Positions 33,812 through 42,540 of a DNA stretch of 64,000 bases are shown here, in pieces (the stretch's first letter is position 1; each line of letters begins with the position of its first letter). Source of the stretch: Chryseobacterium sp. OV279 (GTDB lineage Bacteria > Bacteroidota > Bacteroidia > Flavobacteriales > Weeksellaceae); contig NZ_FQUD01000003.1 in NCBI RefSeq assembly GCF_900128945.1, positions 620,001 to 684,000 of the forward strand, in the 5' to 3' direction. A program made the translations under genes and the position numbers. The notes beneath the pieces are model-generated. The model had not been told where the DNA came from, did not search any database, and was given only the letters and a program-made list of their open reading frames with translations.

Positions 33812-34057
33812 ATGCACACAACAGACGAATTTTATGAAATTATCGCATCAGCAATCGCTGTGAAAAAAGAAATAGTAGACGAAAACCTTACGTATCAGGA
33901 GATTCCTGAGTGGGACTCTATGTCGCATCTGCTTATTGTAGAAGCGTTGGAGCAGTTCTACCGTGTCAAGTTTGACTTTAACGATATCCTTGAAATGGGA
34001 ACCGTCGGAAAGATCCGCGAAAAAATGAAAAAATACGATGTACTCGTAGAAAACTAA
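33812..34057 (+). CDS. Acyl/aryl carrier protein
   Basis: An 81-residue acidic carrier protein of four helices. The phosphopantetheine attachment serine is Ser36 in EWDSMSHLL (D-S-x-S-H-L context). It lies 2 bp after the MATE gene and 5 bp before the AMP ligase gene. A stand-alone carrier plus ligase is the arrangement used in petrobactin (AsbD/AsbC) to deliver an aryl acid; here the acid is unknown and no aryl-acid synthesis gene is in the cluster. Confidence 0.83.
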   Translation: MHTTDEFYEIIASAIAVKKEIVDENLTYQEIPEWDSMSHLLIVEALEQFYRVKFDFNDILEMGTVGKIREKMKKYDVLVEN

Positions 34058-34061
34058 GTAT

Positions 34062-35450
34062 ATGAAAATTTTAGAAAATGTAATTGCCAACAAGAACTTG
34101 TTGTTTACAGATGCTTCCACCGATGCTTCCACGCCGGTTGGAACCCTGTACCGTTCTTTAGGCCTCAATCCTGTAGAAAAAGGATTGATCTTTTTGTACA
34201 ATGACAATCAGGTGCCCAGTATTGAAGTACTCCTCAATTTCTATGGAACCGCGCATGCCATTGCTGTTTTGGGACAGAAACTGCATCCTGAATTTAAAGA
34301 ACGTCTGGAAGCAGAATACCGTCCCAAATATATCTTTGATCCTTCAAGAGATGAGGTTCAGGGATATTCATTGAAGGAGTTTTCGGAAACGGTGAAAATC
34401 TTTGCTAAGGAAGATTACCAGCCGGAAGTGACGATTCACCCCGATATAAAGATCCTTTTAAGTACTTCCGGAACTACCGGAGTTCCAAAACTGGTGAAAC
34501 TTTCGGATGAAAACCTTTATCAGAATGCCGTGAGCATCCTTCAATACATGCCTATCCTGGAATCTGATGTAGTTCCGCTCAACGTACCGATTAATTTCGT
34601 GTACGGTTTTTCTATTTTTACCACCAACTGTATGCGTGCGGGAAGAATAGTCTGTACGGACAAAGACATCATGCAGAAAGCATTCTGGGACGAAATGGAA
34701 GAGTACGGTTACAGCACGCTGGGAGGCGTTCCTTATCTGTATGAAAACCTGAACAGAATCGGATTCTTCAGAAAAGACAGCACCAGCCTGAGATACATGA
34801 CTCATACAGGAGGGGTGATCAATGCTGAGTTGAGAAAAACCATCTTCAATTACTGCCTTGAGTTTGAAAAGCAATTCTTTGCTCAATACGGACAGACCGA
34901 AGCAGGCGGAAGAATGGCTTATCTTACCACAGACGGACTTCTTGAAGAGGAAACGTCTATTGGTACTCCTATACACGGAGGAAGCTTCCAGATTGATGAA
35001 GAAACAGATGAACTCCTATTTTTACATTCAAGTATCAGCGGAGGTTATGCCAACAAGCTTGAAGATCTGTCTACCTACGACCAGCCTAAACTTCTTCATA
35101 CAGGAGACACAGGCAGAAGAGGGCAGAACGGACTGTATTACATCACAGGAAGAATCAAACGCATCATGAAGCTTTTCGGGATCCGTCTTAACCTGGATGA
35201 GGTAGAGTTTATCCTTAAGAATGAACTGGAAGGGAATACAGTGGTTTGTCTGAACGGCAATGACAAAAAAATCATCGTTCTGTATGACAACATCGAAATT
35301 GATCCCCAGACTATTAAAGAAACCATTAAAAATAAGCTGCGCATCAATCCGCAGTATGTACACACCGAGCACATCGAATCATTTCCATTATCACAAAACG
35401 GCAAAATCAACTATCCCCTGTTACAAAACTTACAGCATGAAAATATTTAA
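34062..35450 (+). CDS. AMP-binding acyl/aryl-ACP ligase
   Basis: A 462-residue adenylate-forming ligase with the P-loop STSGTTGVPKLVKLS, AMP motif QYGQTEAGGRMAY, the HTGDTGRRGQNGLYYITGR-type hinge and the catalytic lysine segment SQNGKINYPLL near the end. It is slightly shorter than typical acyl-CoA synthetases (about 500 residues), similar to AsbC-like enzymes. It presumably activates a carboxylic acid and loads it onto the adjacent carrier protein for siderophore assembly. Its stop overlaps the receptor start by 14 bp. Confidence 0.85.
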   Translation: MKILENVIANKNLLFTDASTDASTPVGTLYRSLGLNPVEKGLIFLYNDNQVPSIEVLLNFYGTAHAIAVLGQKLHPEFKERLEAEYRPKYIFDPSRDEVQGYSLKEFSETVKIFAKEDYQPEVTIHPDIKILLSTSGTTGVPKLVKLSDENLYQNAVSILQYMPILESDVVPLNVPINFVYGFSIFTTNCMRAGRIVCTDKDIMQKAFWDEMEEYGYSTLGGVPYLYENLNRIGFFRKDSTSLRYMTHTGGVINAELRKTIFNYCLEFEKQFFAQYGQTEAGGRMAYLTTDGLLEEETSIGTPIHGGSFQIDEETDELLFLHSSISGGYANKLEDLSTYDQPKLLHTGDTGRRGQNGLYYITGRIKRIMKLFGIRLNLDEVEFILKNELEGNTVVCLNGNDKKIIVLYDNIEIDPQTIKETIKNKLRINPQYVHTEHIESFPLSQNGKINYPLLQNLQHENI

Positions 35451-37875
35451 AACCCCTATATTACTTTTATTTCTTGTCGGTCTTCCATTATTTGTTTCTG
35501 CCCAGCAGAGTGAACGCGTTAACGGAAAGATCATGCTGTCTGAAAAAGTGCCCGTGAAGAATGCACTTTTAAGATTAGTTAATACACCGTATCAGGCTAA
35601 GACCAACAGTTTAGGAGAATATTACTTTGATAATGTGCCACCGGGAGAATATACGCTTCAGGTGGTTTTAAATGATATTGAATTGATGCGTGAGCAGATC
35701 CGTATTGAAAAAGATGTCTTTGAAATTCCGGTAATTTATCCGGAAGCAGAAAACAATGTGATCGAAGGAATTACAGTATACGCTTTCAGCAGAAATAAAT
35801 TTCTGGACAGAGACAGTACTTCAATTTCTAAAATGCCTTTGAGAAACATTGAAAACCCACAAATGTACACAAGCATCAATCAGCAGATCCTGAAAGAGCA
35901 GTTGGTGTATGATATGTCAGATGCTTTAAAAAACGTTCCGGGTATTGTAAAAATGCAGGGAAGTGCGGGTAGAGCGGGAGACGGAAGTTTCTACTACAAT
36001 TTAAGAGGTTTTCCTACCAGGGTTTCTATGGTAGATGGTGTTCCTGCGACCACCAACTCAGAAATTGATCCAGCGGATATTGAACGTATCGACGTAATCA
36101 AAGGACCTTCCGGAACTTTATATGGTGGTGCGGTTAATTCTTTTGGAGGATTAATTAATGTAGTGACGAAAAAGCCGAAAGATTATTTCGGCGGAGAAGC
36201 TTCTTATCTTTTGGGAAGTTATAACCTGAACCGTGTGACTGCTGATGTATATGGCCCAATCACGGAGTCAAGGAAGACATTATTCCGTTTGAATGCAGCC
36301 TATCAGTACCAGAACGGGTTCAGAGATTCTGAGTTTAGAAAATCCATGTTTGTGGCGCCTACATTCAGCTATCAGGTGAATGACCGGTTAAAGTTTAATT
36401 TGGGTGCTCAGATTTACACCTATGAAGGAACGAATACACCGATCATCTTTTTACCGAGAACCAGACCATTCATCGCAACCACTCCGGATGAGCTTGGATA
36501 CGATTGGAAAAGATCTTATTCCAATAATGATATGAGCTTAAAGGCGCCTTCCATCAATGTAAAAGCTGAGGTTAATTACAAAATTTCAGATCAGTGGAGT
36601 TCTCAGACTTTGATCTCAAGAAATTACAGAAAAACGGAAGGATTATACCAGTATCAGTTCATGAGAGGAAATACGGACAATCTTTTAGAACGTAATGTCC
36701 AGTGGCAGAATGGCGAAGGAGCGTCTACCAGCGTTCAGCAGAACTTTAACGGAGAATTCAAAATAGGAAAAATCAAAAATAAGGTTCTTGTAGGATTGGA
36801 TTATTTAAACCAGTCTGTGAATAATAACCTTTCTCCCATTGTTGTATTTGATTACATTGATCCCAGAAATCCTACAGCGCCGATAGCTCCGCCGATAACA
36901 GGTACATATGGTAATATAACCAGAGATTTGGCGTTACAGAAAATTCAGACTTCTACAGCACCTTTAGTACGAAATACGGCATCAAGTAATATTTATGGCG
37001 CTTATATTTCCGATGCGGTATATATTACAGACCGTTTGGTTACTTTGTTGAGTTTACGTTTTGATCATTATGAAAGCAAAGGACAGCTTGACTTGGTTAA
37101 GAATTCTAATTCGGGGCCATTCAATCAGAATGCGTTGTCTCCAAAATTTGGTTTATCTTATCAGATCATTAAAGAGCGTTTGTCAGCATACGCTAACTAC
37201 ATGAATGGTTTCAGTAATTTAGCTCCGGTTGCACAGCCACTTGCAGACTACAGTGGAGATTTCAAACCGCAGAGGTCTAATCAGTGGGAAGTAGGATTCA
37301 AAGGAAACCTTTGGAGAAATAGAGTGAATTTCACAGTAGGATATTACGACATTCTCGTCAACAATATGTTAAGAGCAGATATTGTGAATCGTGGCGGAAC
37401 AAACTATAATGTGACCATCCAGGACGGAGAACAGAGAAGTAAAGGGATTGAAATTGAAACCATCTTAAATCCTATTCAGGGTCTGAATATTATGGCAGGA
37501 TATTCTTATAACGACAGTAAGTTTGTAAAAGCTGCTGCCAATGTAGATGGCCGTCGTCCGTCTTCTTCGGGTCCGGCTAATGTATTCAATTCATGGGTAA
37601 GCTATATATTGCCAATCCAGGGACTTTCAGGTCTGGGATTAGGTTTTGGTGTGAACCGGGTGGGTGAGCAGATTAGTGTAGACAACTCGGCTACCGGGCA
37701 GTTTATATTCCCGGCTTATACTTTAGTGAATGCTTCCGTATCTCTTGAAAAAGAAAGATACAGACTAGGATTTAAAATGAATAATTTAGGAAATGCGCAG
37801 TATTTCGCAGGGCAGGGTGTTATAGTTGCCCAAATGCCTCGTAACTTTGTGGCAGAGGTTACTCTTAAGTTTTAA
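35437..37875 (+). CDS. TonB-dependent siderophore receptor
   Basis: An 812-residue outer-membrane receptor. It has a signal peptide (MKIFKTPILLLFLVGLPLFV...), an N-terminal carboxypeptidase-regulatory-like domain (about 28-100), a plug domain (about 130-245, with SDALKNVPGIVK and IDVIKGPSGTLYGG) and a beta-barrel ending in the terminal Phe of AEVTLKF. It imports the ferric siderophore made by this operon. The ATG at 35437 is chosen because it begins the signal peptide; the upstream in-frame region overlaps the ligase gene. Confidence 0.92.
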   Translation: MKIFKTPILLLFLVGLPLFVSAQQSERVNGKIMLSEKVPVKNALLRLVNTPYQAKTNSLGEYYFDNVPPGEYTLQVVLNDIELMREQIRIEKDVFEIPVIYPEAENNVIEGITVYAFSRNKFLDRDSTSISKMPLRNIENPQMYTSINQQILKEQLVYDMSDALKNVPGIVKMQGSAGRAGDGSFYYNLRGFPTRVSMVDGVPATTNSEIDPADIERIDVIKGPSGTLYGGAVNSFGGLINVVTKKPKDYFGGEASYLLGSYNLNRVTADVYGPITESRKTLFRLNAAYQYQNGFRDSEFRKSMFVAPTFSYQVNDRLKFNLGAQIYTYEGTNTPIIFLPRTRPFIATTPDELGYDWKRSYSNNDMSLKAPSINVKAEVNYKISDQWSSQTLISRNYRKTEGLYQYQFMRGNTDNLLERNVQWQNGEGASTSVQQNFNGEFKIGKIKNKVLVGLDYLNQSVNNNLSPIVVFDYIDPRNPTAPIAPPITGTYGNITRDLALQKIQTSTAPLVRNTASSNIYGAYISDAVYITDRLVTLLSLRFDHYESKGQLDLVKNSNSGPFNQNALSPKFGLSYQIIKERLSAYANYMNGFSNLAPVAQPLADYSGDFKPQRSNQWEVGFKGNLWRNRVNFTVGYYDILVNNMLRADIVNRGGTNYNVTIQDGEQRSKGIEIETILNPIQGLNIMAGYSYNDSKFVKAAANVDGRRPSSSGPANVFNSWVSYILPIQGLSGLGLGFGVNRVGEQISVDNSATGQFIFPAYTLVNASVSLEKERYRLGFKMNNLGNAQYFAGQGVIVAQMPRNFVAEVTLKF

Positions 37876-37876
37876 T

Positions 37877-39061
37877 ATGAATTCTATACTCAGAAAGACA
37901 GCATATCAATTACATCTATGGCTCGGACTCACGTCCGGGCTTATAGTTGTCATAATGGCGGTGACAGGATGTATTCTCGCTTTTGAAAAAGAACTGAAAC
38001 ATGCCATACACCCGGAGAAATATTTCGTCAAAACGATAAAAAAAGAAAAGTTACAATTTTCCGATCTTAAGCTAAAAGCTGAGCAGGCACTTCCGGACAG
38101 TTTAAAGGTAAGCAGGGTAGAAATATCCTCAGATCCATCCAGAAGCTATGCGTTCCGGTCTTTGAAAATGGATAAAGAGGCTTTGACGTATTGGGGTTCT
38201 TATATTCACTATTACAGAGTGTATGTAGATCCTTATACTGGACAGGTTCTTGAAGTGGAAAATGCCAAAAATGATTTTTTTGAAATCGTCATGGATCTTC
38301 ACCGACGGCTTTTATTAGGGGAGAAAATTGGTAAAACCATTACCGGATATTCTACACTGATATTGGCGATCATGCTTTTTTCAGGATTGGTGATCTGGTT
38401 TCCCCGTAAAATGAATAAAAAGGCGGTCAAAGGAATGTTTACGATCAAAACATCAGCCAAATGGAAAAGGGTTAATTATGATATGCACAATGTCCTGGGA
38501 TTTTATGCAGTCATTCCTTTATGCCTTATTTCATACGCTGCTTTGATATGGAATTTTGAAGATGTTGATCAATGGGTCAAAAAAACACTGAACGGAAAAA
38601 CGAAAACCGAACAGAAGGCTAAAAGTACCATTCCTGCCGAAGAATCTTCAGACAAGAAAAACATCTTGAATATGGTTGGAAACAGGGTAGAACAGAGCCT
38701 CGCAGATAAGAAATCTGCACTCATCAGCTTTCCGAAGACAGAAGAAGGAACTTATTATGCTGAGGTAACGTATGGAAATAAGCAGTACCAGAATGAGCAG
38801 TTTAGTTTTGATCAATACTCAGGAAAAATCTTAAAACATCAATCCTACAAAGACAAAAGCATTGGCAATGGAACTGCGTTAAGAGAAAGAAATTATGACC
38901 TTCATACAGGAAGTATCTTTGGAATGACAGGCAGGATTTTATATCTTTTTGCAGGTTTGATTGCCGCTTCACTTCCTATCACAGGGTTCATTATTTATAT
39001 CAACAGAAAAAAGAAGAAACCAAAGAAAAAGAAAGTTAAGGTATTAGTCCCTACAAATTAA
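37877..39061 (+). CDS. PepSY-domain membrane protein (ferric-siderophore reductase-like)
   Basis: A 394-residue inner-membrane protein of the PepSY-TM family, similar to FpvG/ferric reductases. Membrane segments are seen at LTSGLIVVIMAVTGCIL, TLILAIMLFSGLVIW, FYAVIPLCLISYAAL and LYLFAGLIAASLPITGFIIY. Paired histidines flank them (QLHLWLGL, DLHRRLLLG, DMHNVLGF, DLHTGSIFG), fitting heme or metal ligation. It probably releases iron from the imported siderophore by reduction. It starts 2 bp after the receptor and is the last gene of the operon, followed by a terminator. Confidence 0.85.
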   Translation: MNSILRKTAYQLHLWLGLTSGLIVVIMAVTGCILAFEKELKHAIHPEKYFVKTIKKEKLQFSDLKLKAEQALPDSLKVSRVEISSDPSRSYAFRSLKMDKEALTYWGSYIHYYRVYVDPYTGQVLEVENAKNDFFEIVMDLHRRLLLGEKIGKTITGYSTLILAIMLFSGLVIWFPRKMNKKAVKGMFTIKTSAKWKRVNYDMHNVLGFYAVIPLCLISYAALIWNFEDVDQWVKKTLNGKTKTEQKAKSTIPAEESSDKKNILNMVGNRVEQSLADKKSALISFPKTEEGTYYAEVTYGNKQYQNEQFSFDQYSGKILKHQSYKDKSIGNGTALRERNYDLHTGSIFGMTGRILYLFAGLIAASLPITGFIIYINRKKKKPKKKKVKVLVPTN

Positions 39062-39081
39062 AAAAACAAAAAAAATAGATA

Positions 39082-39109
39082 AGTGTAACCTAACCGTTGC
39101 ACTTTTTTT
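39082..39109 (+). terminator. Terminator of the siderophore operon
   Basis: AGTGTAAC at 39082-39089 pairs with GTTGCACT at 39096-39103 (one wobble), followed by TTTTTT. It is 21 bp after the PepSY-protein stop. Confidence 0.7.
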
Positions 39110-39154
39110 CATCTAAGATCTTCCAGAATTCACAAAATCATAAACCCAAAAAAG

Positions 39155-39194
39155 GCAAACATCTGTGAAAATCTGTGTCATCTGTGGTTAATTC
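39155..39194. repeat. Interspersed ATCTGTG repeat
   Basis: Contains three spaced CATCTGTG/ATCTGTG units ending in CTGTGGTTAATTC. The end matches the TTTGTGGTTAA end of the repeats at 20793-20887 and 58600-58768, so it is a weak third copy of that family. Confidence 0.4.
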
Positions 39195-39219
39195 AAAAAA
39201 AAACAAATCATTTTTACAA

Positions 39220-40701
39220 TCATTTTCTCGCATGATCAGAAAGAATCTCAATACTCTTCTCCATTTCCTCAAAGTTAAGATTTCCAAATCCCAGCCTCAT
39301 TGCGGTAAGATCTTTTGTCTGGTAAAGCAGTGTTTTAGGGATAAACAGATTATTTTGTGCACAATTCCGGCTTAGCTGCATCAGATTGACAGGAACTTTC
39401 CATTCCAGCCAGAAAGCAAGACCTCCCGAAGGTTTTTGAAACTGAATAAATTCATCTAAATTTTCTTTAAGCAGTTGTGCAAAATGGTCACGTCTTTCCT
39501 GGTACACCTTTAAAGATTTTTTCAGATAACGATGTATTTCCCCTTCCTCAATCATTTCACCCAAAGCTCTTTCCATTAGAATATCACCCTGACGGTCTAT
39601 GATTCCAAGGTATTTTCTCATCTCAACCATCAGATTTTCCGGAGCGACAATAAACCCGGTCCTGAATCCCGGAGCCAATGACTTTCCAAAAGATCCTATA
39701 TAAATCACCATCCCTTTAGTATCTGCACTTGCTAATGGGAGAATGGGGCTTTTGTCATAATGAAACTCATAATCGTAATCATCTTCAAGGATGATAAAAC
39801 CGTACTCGTGGGCAAGATCCAGCAATTCAAGCCTGCGCTGGGCACTTAAAGCAACGGTAGTCGGATAGTGGTGGTGCGGCGTGAGATAAAGCATCCGAAT
39901 TTTCTGCTTTTTACAGGCTTCCCGGACATGTTCAACGATAATTCCTTCCTCATCTATCGGCAGAGAGAGAATATTCACACCTGCTTTCTGGAAAATCATA
40001 TTGACGGAAAAATAGCTTAAAGCGCCTACTAATACAGTGTCTCCTGCAGAAAGGAGAATTTCGGAAACGATATAAATACTCATTTCCGTGCTTCGGGTAA
40101 TGAGAAGATTGTTCTTTGAAATAGGTAAGCCTCGGGACAGATTAAGGTAATGAGATAAATGTTCTTTAAAAAACTCACTTCCGTCGTGATTGTAGTGTCC
40201 CAACATTTTCTGGTTGGATTTTCTTCTAAGAATAGAACTGTAAAACCTGGAATGCTGCCCGATCTGGGTCAGTCTGATATCCGGAACACCATCATTAAAA
40301 ACATACTGGCAGTCTGAATGTTCAAATGGATTATCCAAAATATTGGAAGTTTTGAATGAAAAACCTGTCGTCTCAGGATAATTCTGAAGGTTATCCTTTT
40401 CAAAATCTTTAACCTTTACGGGCTTTTCCTGATTTTCTCCAATGATGAACGTTCCTTTATTCGGAAGGCTTTCTACCCAGCCCTGTGCCGATAATTCGTC
40501 ATAAACAGCCACAGCAGTATTCCGGTGGATTTCCAGAACTTCACTGAAGGCTCTGGTTCCCGGAAGTTTGGTGCCATAGGGCAGAAAACCTCGCTGAATA
40601 GCATTGATCAATTGATTGGCGATCTGCATATAGATTGAAGTCTCTGAATTTCTGTCAATTTCTATAAAACTTTCGTAAGGAATCTTAACCGGACTATCCA
40701 T
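39220..40701 (-). CDS. MocR-type PLP-binding GntR regulator
   Basis: A 493-residue regulator. The N-terminal GntR winged helix (about 10-85, LINAIQRGFLPYGTKLPGTRAFSEVLEIHRNTAVAVYDEL cut here into its helices) is followed by a class I aminotransferase-like domain with the Schiff-base lysine in IYIGSFGKSLAPGFRTGFIVAP. MocR proteins such as PdxR and GabR sense PLP or PLP-amine adducts. It is divergent, by 65 bp, from the biotin operon, which encodes two PLP enzymes (BioF, BioA), so biotin-gene control is a reasonable inference. No operator could be defined. Confidence 0.85.
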   Translation of the reverse strand: MDSPVKIPYESFIEIDRNSETSIYMQIANQLINAIQRGFLPYGTKLPGTRAFSEVLEIHRNTAVAVYDELSAQGWVESLPNKGTFIIGENQEKPVKVKDFEKDNLQNYPETTGFSFKTSNILDNPFEHSDCQYVFNDGVPDIRLTQIGQHSRFYSSILRRKSNQKMLGHYNHDGSEFFKEHLSHYLNLSRGLPISKNNLLITRSTEMSIYIVSEILLSAGDTVLVGALSYFSVNMIFQKAGVNILSLPIDEEGIIVEHVREACKKQKIRMLYLTPHHHYPTTVALSAQRRLELLDLAHEYGFIILEDDYDYEFHYDKSPILPLASADTKGMVIYIGSFGKSLAPGFRTGFIVAPENLMVEMRKYLGIIDRQGDILMERALGEMIEEGEIHRYLKKSLKVYQERRDHFAQLLKENLDEFIQFQKPSGGLAFWLEWKVPVNLMQLSRNCAQNNLFIPKTLLYQTKDLTAMRLGFGNLNFEEMEKSIEILSDHARK

Positions 40702-40741
40702 AATCTTAAAACTGGCACCTTTTAACGGTCCGGCAATATAC

Positions 40742-40749
40742 TAATTTTG
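40742..40749 (+). promoter_or_regulatory. Putative -7 element of the biotin operon
   Basis: TAATTTTG matches the TAnnTTTG consensus and lies 17 nt upstream of the ATG at 40767, in the 65-bp gap to the MocR-type gene. Confidence 0.5.
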
Positions 40750-40766
40750 GTTCAAAATAAAAATCT

Positions 40767-41390
40767 ATGGAATTTCATCAACTGCTTGAAAAAATCGTCC
40801 AGGACGGCGGAACTCACGCCAAATGGCTGAACACCCTTTCGTTCATGGAAAATGCCGGTGCCAGAAAGATCTCCAAAAGTGAGCATCCGGTTTCTGTCAC
40901 GCTGATCCAGCTGAAACACGCTGCTGAAGAGCATCGTCACGCTTATTATCTAAAAAAACAGATTTTAAAGATAGATCCCGAATTGTGTAAAACCTATGAA
41001 GCAAACGAACTTCTGGCTCCGGTCGCTACCCGACAGTATCTTCATTCGCTGGATGTAAAAGCCTGTAGATACCTTCAGACTGTATTTACCCTGAATAAAG
41101 AAGAATTGAAATATGTAGCTTACCTTTTTGTGACGTATGCTATTGAAGTCCGTGCCGATAAACTGTACCCGGTATATCAGGATATTCTGACCAGTGAATC
41201 TTCAAGAATTATGGTGAAATCTATTATTCTGGAAGAGGAAGGACATCTTGAGGAAATGATCAATCAGTTAAATGAATTTTCCGCTGACTGGCAGCAACAT
41301 GCAGAAAAAATTCTTACTATAGAAAAAGAACTGCATGATCAGTGGATCAATGCCATCGCAGAGGAAGTTTCAGAGTTAGATTATGCTTAA
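40767..41390 (+). CDS. Ferritin-like di-iron protein of the biotin operon
   Basis: A 207-residue, all-helical, probably cytoplasmic protein I do not recognise as a named family. Four helices carry a complete ferritin-like di-iron ligand set with the canonical order: E28 (SFMENAG), E55-x-x-H58 (AAEEHRHAYY), E127 (YAIEVRADK) and E157-x-x-H160 (ILEEEGHLEEM). This is the pattern of MiaE, COQ7 and related oxygenases. The stop overlaps the bioF start by 8 bp, so it is translationally coupled to biotin synthesis. Since no bioC, bioH or bioG is visible, a role in making or releasing the pimeloyl precursor is inferred, but not shown. Non-catalytic ferritin-like storage is an alternative. Confidence 0.72.
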   Translation: MEFHQLLEKIVQDGGTHAKWLNTLSFMENAGARKISKSEHPVSVTLIQLKHAAEEHRHAYYLKKQILKIDPELCKTYEANELLAPVATRQYLHSLDVKACRYLQTVFTLNKEELKYVAYLFVTYAIEVRADKLYPVYQDILTSESSRIMVKSIILEEEGHLEEMINQLNEFSADWQQHAEKILTIEKELHDQWINAIAEEVSELDYA

Positions 41391-42483
41391 AAAATTTCAG
41401 GAAGCGCTTGACAAAAGAAAAGAAGCGGGCATATTAAGAACTTTAAAACCAAAATCAGAAGGGATTGATTTTTATTCCAATGACTATCTTGGATTGGCCG
41501 GAAATAAAGAACTTCAGGCACAACTGCTTCAGAAGGTTCAGGAAAATCCGAAACTTCTTTTAGGAAGCTCCGGTTCAAGGTTGATCAGTGGAAACAGCAA
41601 TATAACTGATGAAACAGAAGAGTACGTTGCTGAACAGCATCAATATCCTGCAGCTCTGCTTTTTTCTTCCGGTTACAATGCGAATCTGGCTTTATTTTCC
41701 ACACTGCCTGACCGTCATGACACGATTATTGTTGATGAGCAGATCCACCGTTCTGTTCATGATGCGTGCAGGATGTCTCATGCCCGGAAATTAAAATTCC
41801 GTCACAATGATCTGCAAGATTTGGAAAGTATCCTGAAAAAGCAGACCGGACCCTGTTTTATTGCTATAGAAAGCCTTTATTCCATGGATGGAGATCTGAC
41901 ACCTATTCAGGAAATTGCAGCTTTAGCAAAAAGATATCATGCCGCACTGATTGTAGATGAAGCCCATGCTTTCGGAGTTTTCGGATATGGTTTGATTGAA
42001 AAATACCAATTGCAAAAGGATGTTTTTGCAGCTGTAGTAACCTATGGGAAAGCTTTAGGGGCACATGGCGCGGCTATTCTTTGTGATAAAACCGTAAAAT
42101 CCTATTTAGTGAATTTTGCCTCTCCCTTCATCTATACTACAGCAGCTCAGGATTTTTTATGGATGGCTATTAAAACCGGATATGAATTTTTAAAACATAA
42201 ACCGGAACTGCCAGAAAAGCTTCATCAAAACATTGAAATTTTCAGAAATCAAAATATAGAAACACCATCTTCGGAATTGAGTCCGATACAAGCTGTACTA
42301 ATTCCTGATAACCATCAATTAAGAAGTCTGCAGAAAACATTATCTGACAGTAATTTCTTAACCTATGCCGTCTACAGTCCCACTGTAAAAGCAGGAACTG
42401 AAAGACTCAGAATATGCCTCCACAGCTTCAATACTGAAAAAGAAATTATAGAACTCACAGGACTCATCAAAGCATTCCTTTAA
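41383..42483 (+). CDS. bioF: 8-amino-7-oxononanoate synthase (BioF)
   Basis: A 366-residue PLP enzyme of the alpha-oxoamine synthase family. Motifs: DFYSNDYLGLAGN, SGSRLISGN, VDEAHAFGVFGYG and the PLP-lysine segment TYGKALGAHGAAI. It condenses pimeloyl-ACP or -CoA with L-alanine to KAPA, the first ring-forming step of biotin synthesis. The context bioF-bioD-bioB-bioA supports BioF over a serine palmitoyltransferase or KBL. It overlaps the upstream di-iron protein gene by 8 bp. Confidence 0.92.
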   Translation: MLKKFQEALDKRKEAGILRTLKPKSEGIDFYSNDYLGLAGNKELQAQLLQKVQENPKLLLGSSGSRLISGNSNITDETEEYVAEQHQYPAALLFSSGYNANLALFSTLPDRHDTIIVDEQIHRSVHDACRMSHARKLKFRHNDLQDLESILKKQTGPCFIAIESLYSMDGDLTPIQEIAALAKRYHAALIVDEAHAFGVFGYGLIEKYQLQKDVFAAVVTYGKALGAHGAAILCDKTVKSYLVNFASPFIYTTAAQDFLWMAIKTGYEFLKHKPELPEKLHQNIEIFRNQNIETPSSELSPIQAVLIPDNHQLRSLQKTLSDSNFLTYAVYSPTVKAGTERLRICLHSFNTEKEIIELTGLIKAFL

Positions 42484-42507
42484 ACAAAACAAAAATTAAT
42501 ATTTAAA

Positions 42508-42540
42508 CCTAAATCCCGAATCACGCATCTCGAAACCCGC
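42508..42540. repeat. CCCGAA-type short repeat between bioF and bioD
   Basis: TCCCGAATCACGCATCTCG followed by AAACCCGC fills the gap up to the bioD ATG. A similar sequence in opposite orientation (TTCGGGATACGGGGTTTGGG) lies at 44150-44169 between bioB and bioA. It looks like an interspersed repeat tolerated within an operon. Confidence 0.45.

Noticed and set aside
35260..35436. Extended start for the TonB receptor
   Set aside because: It overlaps the ligase gene in another frame, and the signal peptide starts at 35437.
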